Origin: an uncultured Eubacteriales bacterium
GTDB lineage: Bacteria; Bacillota; Clostridia; Oscillospirales; Oscillospiraceae
Assembly (NCBI GenBank): GCA_902475515.1
Contig: CABSAB010000017.1
Location: forward strand, 1-12,319
Length of the DNA: 12,319 nucleotides
Direction: 5' to 3'
Translations under genes and position numbers: made by a program
Notes under the pieces: model-generated
Databases searched by the model: none
What the model was told of the DNA's origin: nothing
Seen by the model: the letters and a program-made list of their open reading frames with translations, nothing else
Shown: positions 1-7,024 of the stretch, piece by piece
How the letters are laid out: every line of letters starts with the position of its first letter
How positions within the stretch are numbered: the stretch's first letter is position 1

Positions 1-498
1 GTGTGCGGGCCGTCTCCGTGGACGGCGTGCATCCTCGCCGCCCACGTCCTTCCAGTTGGTGAGCTCTCCGGTATAAATCTTCGAGATGGTCTCCACGGGC
101 AGGTCCTGAACGGGATTATCGGGATGGACGATCACGGCAATGCCGTCGTAGGCCAGGACGGTCTCCGTCAGGCCGCTTTCCTTTTCCTCATCCTTTAAGC
201 TGCGGCTGGAGAGGCCGATGTCGCAGCGTCCCTCGGAGACCGCCTGAATGCCGGAGCCGGAGCCGGTGGGGTTGTATGTAAAGGTCACACCGCCATTCTG
301 GGCCTCAAAGGCTTCGCCCAGGACGCCGATGACCTTTTCCATGGAGGTGGAGCCGTCGGTGGAGACGGAACCGGACACGGAAGGCCCGGAGGCGGGCGCA
401 GCGGCGGCGCCGGTTTTCTGCCCGCAGCCGGACAGTGCCGAAACTGCCAGTGCCGCCGACAGCGCGAGGGCAAGTAATTTGCTTGTTGTTTTCATCAT
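1..498 (-). CDS. pstS: PstS-like phosphate ABC transporter substrate-binding lipoprotein, N-terminal part (runs off window)
   Basis: The first 166 codons of a periplasmic-type phosphate-binding protein, exported and lipid-anchored, which would deliver phosphate to a Pst importer outside the window. Visible: a basic start (MMKTTSK), a hydrophobic signal segment, and a lipobox ending LSGC at about residue 25. After a low-complexity linker come PstS hallmarks: GSVSTDGSTSM (phosphate loop 1), YNPTGSGSGIQAV (loop 2), DIGLSSRSLKDEE, and GIAVIVHPDNPVQDL followed by IYTGELTNWKDVGG. The start at 498 is preceded by AGAGGAG about seven bases away. An isolated TTGACA lies upstream (minus strand, 563-568) but I see no good matching -10. 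The last ~10 codons (after GGEDA) read RRPRRRPAH instead of the usual hydrophobic strand and GRExGSGT motif, so a frameshift or an edge artefact near position 30 is possible. It is separated from the neighbouring operon by an apparent terminator and is probably unrelated to it. Confidence 0.88.
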   Translation of the reverse strand, partial: MMKTTSKLLALALSAALAVSALSGCGQKTGAAAAPASGPSVSGSVSTDGSTSMEKVIGVLGEAFEAQNGGVTFTYNPTGSGSGIQAVSEGRCDIGLSSRSLKDEEKESGLTETVLAYDGIAVIVHPDNPVQDLPVETISKIYTGELTNWKDVGGEDARRPRRRPAH

Positions 499-754
499 GT
501 TTGTACTCCTCTCGGTTTTTTATGATCGATTGTCTGATTACGCCTTTATGATAGAGCGGAAATGTCAAGTCCGTTACCATGGTATTGTAAAATCTGTGTA
601 AAGCGCGCCCCGGTTCCGGGCGCCCGGGCAAGGGGCTGCGGATCAGCGGGGTTTTCATCGGTCTTTTGCCTGCGTTTGCGGGAGCGGGCGCGAGCTGGTT
701 TGCCATGCCGCTGTGATCGGATCAAAACGCTTGATGTCTCAAAGCATTCGATAA
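499..754. other. Intergenic region between pstS and operon terminator
   Basis: I see no convincing gene here; open frames are short and lack good ribosome binding sites or family resemblance. It holds the pstS ribosome binding site and probably its promoter, plus a small GC-rich hairpin around 605-623 (GCGCCCCGG / CCGGGCGC). Confidence 0.5.
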
Positions 755-801
755 AATGAGCTCCCGCTTTTCGAAAAATGTTCGAAAAACGGGAGCTCAT
801 T
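755..801 (-). terminator. Large hairpin after the main operon, probable terminator
   Basis: Two 21-base arms (755-775 and 781-801) are complementary with a single mismatch and enclose a five-base loop. The outer stem is GC-rich (GAGCTCCCG / CGGGAGCTC) and, read on the minus strand, is followed by ATTTTAT. It lies about 20 bp past the last stop codon of the minus-strand operon and well upstream of pstS, which suits a terminator insulating the two units. The T-tract is short, so efficiency is uncertain. Confidence 0.6.
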
Positions 802-822
802 CAAGTTTCGATTCCGGTTCTC

Positions 823-1413
823 TTAAGATCCTTGATATTCCTTACCCGCACCGGAACCAGAGGGTTCAGGCAAGACCATCCTGGCGGGAAATCTGCAGCT
901 CAGGATCAAAATGCCGCAGCTGCAGGCAAGGCAGGCCGTCAATTCCAGCAGCCACCGCACATCCACTGCAGGCGGAACGCTTACATGCAAAAGGTACACC
1001 AGTTCCCCTACGGCAGCAATCCCCAGCAGGAACGTGGAAAGCATACTGGCGTAGTGAACCCGGCTCCAGGAGGCATGCTTGCTCCGATCGGTCATTTTGG
1101 GCTCTGACCGAAGCAGGCAATAACATCCCATCAGCAGATACATCAGCGGAATTATGGTTAAAATACAGGCACCGCCCCAGACCGTTCGGCTGCCTGTGGG
1201 CGTCTCCAGGGACAGCAGCACATAGAGAATCAGGAATGCCGCCGTCAGCACGGCATATGCCGCCTTCAGCCGGACCAGTGCCGCCGGGCAGACATGGAAG
1301 GAATAGTACTCCCCCACATACACCAGGTCTCCGCCCGGCCGGCCGTTTTTCTGCGCGTTCTCCCGGTATTCCCAGCCGCGAAGATACCAGTTTTCACGCC
1401 GCCGGAGGCTCAT
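823..1413 (-). CDS. Small integral membrane protein, last gene of the ABC operon
   Basis: A 196-aa protein whose family I do not recognise. The N-terminal ~45 residues are polar (MSLRRRENWYLRGWEYRE...), followed by four likely membrane helices at about residues 47-69, 78-101, 122-144 and 153-173, and a short polar tail. I chose the start at 1413 rather than an upstream in-frame ATG because it forms an ATGA overlap with the stop of the preceding ATPase gene, the same coupling seen between the other transporter genes. The translational coupling suggests a role linked to the importer, for example an accessory subunit or a small membrane component acting on the same substrate, but the sequence gives no direct functional motif. 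The hairpin at 755-801 follows it. Confidence 0.75.
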   Translation of the reverse strand: MSLRRRENWYLRGWEYRENAQKNGRPGGDLVYVGEYYSFHVCPAALVRLKAAYAVLTAAFLILYVLLSLETPTGSRTVWGGACILTIIPLMYLLMGCYCLLRSEPKMTDRSKHASWSRVHYASMLSTFLLGIAAVGELVYLLHVSVPPAVDVRWLLELTACLACSCGILILSCRFPARMVLPEPSGSGAGKEYQGS

Positions 1414-2375
1414 TGCGCCGCCCTGGCCTGCTCCAGATTGTGGCAGGCCACGATATGGCCGGGTTCGACCTCGCAAAGCGCAGGCATTTCCGCCCGGCAC
1501 TGTTCCGTGGCATACGGACAGCGCGACGCGAACCTGCAGCCGGGCGAAGGGTTGATGGGAGAGGTGATCTCCCCCGTCATCAGGAGCTTTTTTCGCGCCG
1601 TGCGGAGGGATGGAACCGGAATTGCGGAAAGCAGTCCCCTGGTATACGGATGCAGGGGATTGGAAAACAGCTGTGCGGTTCGGGCCTTTTCCACCACACA
1701 GCCGCAGTACATGACCAGAATATCGTCCGAAATATGCTTGACCACGGAGAGGTTATGGGTGATGAAGATATAGGTCAGCTTCCGCTCCTCCTGAAGATCG
1801 GCCATCAGGTTCAAAATCTGCGCCTGAATAGACACATCCAGCGCGGAGACCGGCTCATCGCAGACAATGAAGCGCGGATTCACTGCCAGGGCCCGGGCGA
1901 TCCCCACCCGCTGGCGGCAGCCGCCATCCAGCTCGTGGGGATACGAGAGCAGGAATCTGGAGGGAAGTCCCACGGTGTCCATCAGTGTCCGCACCTGTTT
2001 TTTCAGGTCCTCGCGGTCTTTGTACATATGGTTGATTTTCAGCGGCTCCGCGATTAAATTCTCGATGGACTTTCGCGCATCCAGGGAGGAGTATGGGTCC
2101 TGGAAGATGATCTGCATATTCCGTTTCATCTCTCTGCGCGTCCGTCCCTTTGGGTGGGTCACATCCTGTCCGTCAAATAAAACGGCGCCATCCGTCGCCT
2201 CGTTCAGCGCGAGAATGGCCCGTCCGAGGGTGGATTTCCCACAGCCGGATTCCCCGACAACGCCCAGCGTCGTCTGTTCCGGAACCGAAAAGCTTACATG
2301 GTCCACCGCGTGAAGCAGTCCGCCCGGCGTTTTGAAATATTTACACAGTTCCCGAACCTCCAGCAGTGCGCTCAT
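1410..2375 (-). CDS. Peptide-type ABC transporter ATP-binding protein (OppF/DppF-like)
   Basis: A 321-aa ATPase that would power the family-5 (dipeptide/oligopeptide/nickel) importer encoded by its neighbours. Walker A is GESGCGKST (residues 41-49), the Q-loop is IIFQDPYSSLD (Gln 92), Walker B is FIVCDEPVSALD (about 169-180), and the switch histidine lies in FITHNLSVV. A C-terminal oligopeptide-transporter extension is present (NPLHPYTRGLLSAIP, then a Cys-rich CRFASRCPYATEQC segment). The ABC signature, normally LSGGQ, reads LDGGC (149-153): Ser to Asp and Gln to Cys. I recall LDGG variants in some clostridial OppF-type subunits, so this need not be inactivating. The start follows GGGAGGTGG and overlaps the upstream ATPase stop by four bases (ATGA). 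It most likely forms a heterodimer with the DppD-like subunit. Confidence 0.93.
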   Translation of the reverse strand: MSALLEVRELCKYFKTPGGLLHAVDHVSFSVPEQTTLGVVGESGCGKSTLGRAILALNEATDGAVLFDGQDVTHPKGRTRREMKRNMQIIFQDPYSSLDARKSIENLIAEPLKINHMYKDREDLKKQVRTLMDTVGLPSRFLLSYPHELDGGCRQRVGIARALAVNPRFIVCDEPVSALDVSIQAQILNLMADLQEERKLTYIFITHNLSVVKHISDDILVMYCGCVVEKARTAQLFSNPLHPYTRGLLSAIPVPSLRTARKKLLMTGEITSPINPSPGCRFASRCPYATEQCRAEMPALCEVEPGHIVACHNLEQARAAQ

Positions 2376-3340
2376 TTTGCCACCTCCCGCGTATTACAGC
2401 ACCGAACAAAGTGCCCCGGCCGCACCTCGGCAAGGGCCGGTGCGGCGCCCTTACAGAGCTCCCCGCAAAAATGGCAGCGGGGATGAAATTTGCATCCCTC
2501 CGGCAGGCATGTAGAATCAGGCATCATGCCCTCAATGGGTTTGAGCCGCTTTACCTCGACATCCAGGCGCGGAATGGAATCAAACAGCCCCTTGGTATAG
2601 GGGTGGCAGGCGTGTTCAAAGATGTCCTCCGCTGTGCCGTATTCTACGATTTCCCCGGCATACATAATGGCGACTTTGCCGCAGGTCTCGGCCACAACGC
2701 CAAGATCGTGGGTGATCAGGAGCATGGAGGTATGCAGCTCCTGCTTCAAATCGTTGATCATTTCCAGGACCTGCGCCTGGATCGTAACATCAAGCGCCGT
2801 GGTGGGTTCATCCGCGATCAGGAGGCTGGGGCTGCAGGCCAGGGCCATGGCGATCACGACCCGCTGCCGCATACCGCCGGAAAACTGATGGGGATATTCC
2901 TTCCCGCGCTCCGCCGGAATGCGGACCATTTCCAGCATTTCCAGTGCCCGCCCGACGGCTTCCGCCGGAGAGCAATCCTGGTGATAGCGAATGCTTTCGG
3001 CAATCTGCTGCTGCACCGTCATCACAGGATTCAGCGCCGTCATGGGGTCCTGAAAGATCATGGAGATCCCGGTACCGCGGATTTTACGCAGCTCCTCCTT
3101 CTTCATGCCCAAAAGGTTCTGTCCGTCGAAGAGGATCTCACCGCCGGTGATCTCGCCCGGCGGGGTCTGCACCAGTCCGAGAATGCTCAGGGCAGTGGTC
3201 GTTTTCCCCGCGCCGGTCTCTCCCACCAGGCCCAGCGATTCGCCTTTTTCCAGCGTAAAGGATACATCATTGACAGCGCGTACCACGCCGGTGTCCGTGT
3301 TATAGCGGACGGTCAGATTTTTAACTTCCAATAAGCTCAT
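2372..3340 (-). CDS. Peptide-type ABC transporter ATP-binding protein (OppD/DppD-like)
   Basis: The partner ATPase of the importer, 322 aa from the start chosen here. Walker A is GETGAGKTT (residues 40-48), the Q-loop region is SMIFQDPMTALNPV, the signature is canonical (FSGGMRQRVVIAMAL), Walker B is LLIADEPTTALD, and the switch histidine is in LLITHDLGVV. The C-terminal oligopeptide extension (HPYTKGLFDSIPRL) is followed by a cysteine-rich stretch (GCKFHPRCHFCGELC and later RCCN) of the kind conserved in OppD/DppD subunits. A start four codons further upstream (3352) is possible, but AAAGG would then abut the ATG, so MSLLEVKN at 3340 is preferred. The gene follows the DppC-like permease by a short gap and overlaps the next ATPase gene by four bases. 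With one canonical and one altered signature, the ATPase pair may be functionally asymmetric. Confidence 0.92.
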   Translation of the reverse strand: MSLLEVKNLTVRYNTDTGVVRAVNDVSFTLEKGESLGLVGETGAGKTTTALSILGLVQTPPGEITGGEILFDGQNLLGMKKEELRKIRGTGISMIFQDPMTALNPVMTVQQQIAESIRYHQDCSPAEAVGRALEMLEMVRIPAERGKEYPHQFSGGMRQRVVIAMALACSPSLLIADEPTTALDVTIQAQVLEMINDLKQELHTSMLLITHDLGVVAETCGKVAIMYAGEIVEYGTAEDIFEHACHPYTKGLFDSIPRLDVEVKRLKPIEGMMPDSTCLPEGCKFHPRCHFCGELCKGAAPALAEVRPGHFVRCCNTREVAK

Positions 3341-3355
3341 AGCACGCACCATCCT

Positions 3356-4267
3356 TTAGAGCTTCATTCTCGGGTCCAGCGCATCGCGGACGCCGTCGCC
3401 CAGCATATTAAAGGCCAGCATGGTCAGCGCAATGGCCAGACCGGGCCAGAACATCATAGGCCAGAAGCTGTCCACGAACTTCTGCGCGGTGGACAGCATA
3501 TTGCCCCACTCCGGCGTGGGCGGCTGAACGCCCAGGCCCAGGAAACTGAGCCCCGCAATGCCCATGATCGTGTCGCCCAGGCTCATGGAAGCCTGTACGA
3601 TCACGGGGGTCAGGCTATTGGGGATGACGTGGGAGACCACGATATGCAGATGGCTGCCGCCAAAGGCCCGGGAGGCCTCGATGTACTCCTGGTTTTTAAT
3701 CAGCAGAATGGAGGAGCGGATCTGCCGGGTCATGGGCGCAACGGAGGCAATTGCCAGCGCAATGGCGGTATTGACCAGACCGCTGCCCAATGCTGCGGAA
3801 ATCACCATGGCGAAAATCATGCCGGGCAATGCCAGGAAAATGTCGGTGATCCGCATGATCACCATATCCGTTTTCCCACCGGCATAGCCCGAAACCGCAC
3901 CGATAATCAGCGCGAAAACCGTTCCGATGGCAACCGTCATGGCGGAAACCAACAGGGAAATGCGGCCGCCATAGAGCACGCGGGTGAAAATATCCCGGCC
4001 GAAATCATCGGTTCCCATCAGATGCTCCGCACTGGGGTACTGCAGGCGCTCGGCCAGGTTCTGCGCGTCAAAATCGTACGGCGTCAGCTTGTCCGCGAAT
4101 ACCGCGCCGAGGATGAGAATTAGAATGAAAAACAGCCCGGCGACGGCGGCCTTATTGCGGCAGAACCGGCGAACCGTCAGATACAACCTGCCGTGCTGCT
4201 CCGGTGCCTGCTGAGATTCATAATAGTCCATATAATCAAGCGACTGCTTTTTCCGTCTCAGCTTCAT
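3356..4267 (-). CDS. Peptide-type ABC transporter permease (DppC/OppC-like)
   Basis: A 303-aa inner-membrane permease. It has the DppC layout: a cytoplasmic basic N-terminus (residues 1-40), a first helix (AAVAGLFFILILILGAVFA), the extracytoplasmic segment with the family motif HLMGTDDFGRDIFTRVLYGG, then a five-helix binding-protein-dependent transport domain. The cytoplasmic coupling (EAA) loop is EASRAFGGSHLHIVVSHVIP, which contacts the ATPases. It ends with the usual DGVRDALDPRMKL tail. The start ATG overlaps the stop of the DppB-like gene (ATGA) and is preceded by GGAGGTGGC, so the two permeases are translationally coupled. Length is normal for the family and no defects are visible. Confidence 0.94.
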   Translation of the reverse strand: MKLRRKKQSLDYMDYYESQQAPEQHGRLYLTVRRFCRNKAAVAGLFFILILILGAVFADKLTPYDFDAQNLAERLQYPSAEHLMGTDDFGRDIFTRVLYGGRISLLVSAMTVAIGTVFALIIGAVSGYAGGKTDMVIMRITDIFLALPGMIFAMVISAALGSGLVNTAIALAIASVAPMTRQIRSSILLIKNQEYIEASRAFGGSHLHIVVSHVIPNSLTPVIVQASMSLGDTIMGIAGLSFLGLGVQPPTPEWGNMLSTAQKFVDSFWPMMFWPGLAIALTMLAFNMLGDGVRDALDPRMKL

Positions 4268-5256
4268 GCCGCCACCTCCTTTGCGCGGGCGGACCGCTTC
4301 CCGCGCTTTTTCCCGGAGCTTGTATACTGCGCACGAATCCGGGGGTCAATGGCCGCATAGGCGAGGTCCGTCAGCAGATTCATACCGGAGATGATAAACG
4401 CGCAGATCAGCACACAGCCCTGGACCGTTACGGTATCGTGATTCATGATGGAGGTGCTCATCAGTGTGCCCAGTCCGTTGATGTTGAAGATCGTCTCCGC
4501 AATGACGGAGCCGGTCATGGATTGACCCAGGTTCATACCGATGGTCGTTACCACAGGGACCATGGAATTTTGCAGAATGTGCCGCAGCACGACCTTCTTT
4601 TCCGGGACACCCTTTGCTCTGGCAGTACGGATGTAGTCCTGCCGGACGACCTCCAGCATGGAGGAACGGGTCATCCGCATGGTCATTGCCACCGGCATCA
4701 GGCCCGTGGCGACGATTGGGAGGATATAGCCCTTCCAGGTGGCAACGCCCGTCAGCGGAAGCCATTGCAGCTTGACGCAGAAAAAGCGCATAAAGATCAG
4801 GCACAGCCAAAAGGAGGGCAGCGCCGCAGCCAGCGTGGCAAAGAAGGTGGAAATGTAGTCCAGGACGGTATTCTGCTTGATCGCTGCCATAATACCCAGC
4901 GGCACACCGATGATCGTGGACAGCAGCGCCGCGCCCAGACCGATCCGCACGGTGTTGCCGATCCGCTGGGCGATCAGGAACGTTACCTCCCGGTGCTGTA
5001 CATAGGAGGTCCCCATAGAGCCGTGTGCGATCAGATTCCAGAAATAGTCCAACAGCTGCACCAGGTAGGAACGATCCAACCCCAGCTCGTGGGTCTTGGC
5101 CGCGATGACCTCCGGCGTGGCCTTGTTGGAGCTGATCAGCACGTTGATCACTTCTTTATCCATCCCGGTCACATAGTTTATGGTGAAGATCACCACGACT
5201 ACGCCGATCAATACCGGGATCAGCTGCAATATTCGTTTGATCGTATATTTTAGCAT
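4264..5256 (-). CDS. Peptide-type ABC transporter permease (DppB/OppB-like)
   Basis: A 330-aa permease that pairs with the DppC-like protein to form the membrane channel. It begins MLKYTIKRILQLIPVLIGV, the classic DppB amphipathic start plus first helix, continues through a ~60-residue extracytoplasmic region, and has the transport domain with the coupling loop VRQDYIRTARAKGVPEKKV. The C-terminus DLAYAAIDPRIRAQY is typical of DppB. The open frame extends 19 codons upstream, but those codons fall inside a strong hairpin (5278-5319) and do not resemble the family; the start at 5256 has AAAGGAA seven bases upstream. The hairpin between this gene and the binding-protein gene may lower permease expression relative to the binding protein. 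Confidence 0.93.
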   Translation of the reverse strand: MLKYTIKRILQLIPVLIGVVVVIFTINYVTGMDKEVINVLISSNKATPEVIAAKTHELGLDRSYLVQLLDYFWNLIAHGSMGTSYVQHREVTFLIAQRIGNTVRIGLGAALLSTIIGVPLGIMAAIKQNTVLDYISTFFATLAAALPSFWLCLIFMRFFCVKLQWLPLTGVATWKGYILPIVATGLMPVAMTMRMTRSSMLEVVRQDYIRTARAKGVPEKKVVLRHILQNSMVPVVTTIGMNLGQSMTGSVIAETIFNINGLGTLMSTSIMNHDTVTVQGCVLICAFIISGMNLLTDLAYAAIDPRIRAQYTSSGKKRGKRSARAKEVAA

Positions 5257-5277
5257 AGTCAGATTCCTTTCACAAAA

Positions 5278-5319
5278 GGGCCCGTGTGCTGCGGAACATG
5301 AGTCGCCGCACACGGGCCC
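5278..5319 (-). terminator. Strong intercistronic hairpin (attenuator or partial terminator)
   Basis: GGGCCCGTGTGC...CGG at 5278-5294 pairs with CCGCACACGGGCCC at 5306-5319, with a two-base bulge. Read on the minus strand the stem ends in GGGCCC followed by TTTT. It lies between the binding-protein gene and the permease genes. In binding-protein-dependent importers such structures commonly allow partial read-through and protect the upstream message, giving more binding protein than permease; that role is inferred here. Confidence 0.65.
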
Positions 5320-5349
5320 GCCGGCCCCCTGCTCCAGCCGGAAGGCGTA

Positions 5350-6965
5350 TTACTTGATGTTCTGGGGGAACAGATAGCCGTCCGCCATCACGGAGGCGGA
5401 AATATCCACATCCGGGGAAACCAGCGCATAGTTAATGGTGGTTTCGTACAGCGGGAGAATGGGGGCATACTCCTTCATCAGATCCTGGACCTCGTGGAGC
5501 TGCTTGGTACGCTCCTCCTGGGAGCCCATGGAGTTTGCGGCTGCGTCCAGCTTCGGCATGATCTCATCGTTGGTTTTCTGCAGCTCATACATACTGGTGG
5601 AAAGCCAACTGTTGAGAACGGACCCGGGATCTCCGCTGCCGCTGTACTGGGTAATGGTGCAGTAGCAGCTGTCGTCCATCAGGAATCCAAAGTATGTTGC
5701 CATATCCACGGATTCGATGTTCATTTTAATGCCGATCTCGGAATAGGCGTACTGGATGGCTTCGGCCAGGCCGTTGTTGATATCGGAATCATTGATGGTA
5801 ACGGTGAACTCGAAGCCGTCCTCGCCGGTCTCCTTTTTGTACTTCTCAAAGTATTCCTTGGCCAGCTCCGGGTCGTATTCGTAAGCGGTGTTCTTATAGG
5901 CCCAGCTGGCGGAGGGCATAAAGGAGGTCGCGGGGATGTAGGCGCTGCCGCAGATGGATTCGACCAGCGTGGGCACGTCTACCGCATGGCACATGGCCAG
6001 CCGCAGATCGTTGTTTTTGTAGGGGGAATCCTCAGAGTAGGTATTCCAGATCAGCCCCGCGACAAATTCAACGGGGGCGGAGTACAGTCCTCTTGCCGTG
6101 TCGGCTTTGACCGCTTCGATGTTGGCGCTGTCGGTCAGATAGCAAATATCGTACTCATTATTTTGGAATGACAGATAGCGGGTGGTCTCCTCGCCGACAA
6201 AATAGCACTCGATGTTCTCATATTTCAGGGTGTCGGCACTGTGGTAATTCGGGTTTTTCTTCAGATACATGGGGCTGCCGGTGGACCAGTCCTGTGCCAG
6301 CATATAGGGGCCGCAGCCGAGAATGTCGGTGTAGATATGGGCTTCATTGGTGAAATCCTCGGTCCAGGATTTGCTCATGACGGGAATGGAGCCGATCTGG
6401 TCGATCATGGCCGGTGTGGGCGTTTTCACGGCAACTACCAGGGTCTTGTCCCCATCCGCGTGGGAAGCATCCAGGTCAAAGGCTGCGGTCTGGTCGCCCA
6501 TGGTGCTGTCGCTGACGCCCATGGAAAACAGTACATCCTCCGCAGTGACGGGATCGCCGTTGGAGAAATTGGCGTTGTCCCGAATGTGGATGGATCCGCA
6601 GCATTCCCGTCATGAGCAAATCCCAGCGTGTATTCGTCCGCCAGCAGCATGGTCCGCTCCCCGTTGGTATTGACTCTCCAGCAGGTATCGTAGAGGCAGT
6701 AGCCTACAAACATCGCGCCGTTGGTGCCCATGGTTTCCGTAGCCGCCAGAGACTGCGGCTCACCGTCCAGGCCCACACGCAGCGTACCGGAGGATGCTTC
6801 CTGTGCATCAGGCGCGCCCCCGCCCTCTGGGGCTGCGGATACCTCCGGGGTTCCGACGGAACCGGTAGCTGCGGCAGTGCTGCCGCTCCCATCTCCGCAG
6901 GCAGCCAGGCCGAGCAGCATTGCGGCCGCAAGCAGCAGCGAAACAAGTTTTTTCGACATTTTCAT
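5350..6965 (-). CDS. Family-5 solute-binding lipoprotein (DppA/OppA-like), interrupted by an apparent frameshift
   Basis: The extracellular substrate receptor of the importer. The N-terminus is a lipoprotein signal (MKMSKKLVSLLLAAAMLLG, lipobox LAAC, Cys 23), then a Gly/Ala/Pro-rich linker and TLRVGLDGEPQSL, the usual first strand. The first frame stays family-like to about LADEYTLGFAHDG and then becomes nonsense; the next frame picks up with IHIRDNANFSNGDPVTAEDV and continues through the rest of a SBP_bac_5 domain to PLYETTINYALVSPDVDI near the C-terminus. The total span of 1616 bp is one base short of 539 codons, so a single missing base near 6592-6606 explains everything. The restored protein would be 538 aa, normal for the family. 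Start 6965 has AAGGAAG six bases upstream. This could be a true inactivating mutation or a sequence error; the rest of the operon looks intact. Confidence 0.88.
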
Positions 6966-7024
6966 TTCGATCTTCCTTTCTGTTATAGTCTCACGGCAGA
7001 TTCGCCGCAGGAAATACGAATGGA

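Noticed and set aside
305..706. Minus-strand 133-codon open frame over the pstS start
   Set aside because: It overlaps pstS in another frame, has no good ribosome binding site and is Arg/Pro-rich.
756..2057. Long plus-strand open frame (433 codons) over the membrane protein and ATPase genes
   Set aside because: It is an antisense shadow of two well-recognised minus-strand genes, begins inside a hairpin and has low-complexity, non-family-like sequence.
4204..5253. Plus-strand 349-codon open frame opposite the DppB-like permease
   Set aside because: It is the exact antisense of a clear permease gene, rich in His/Gln/Asp as expected of such shadows, and has no family resemblance.
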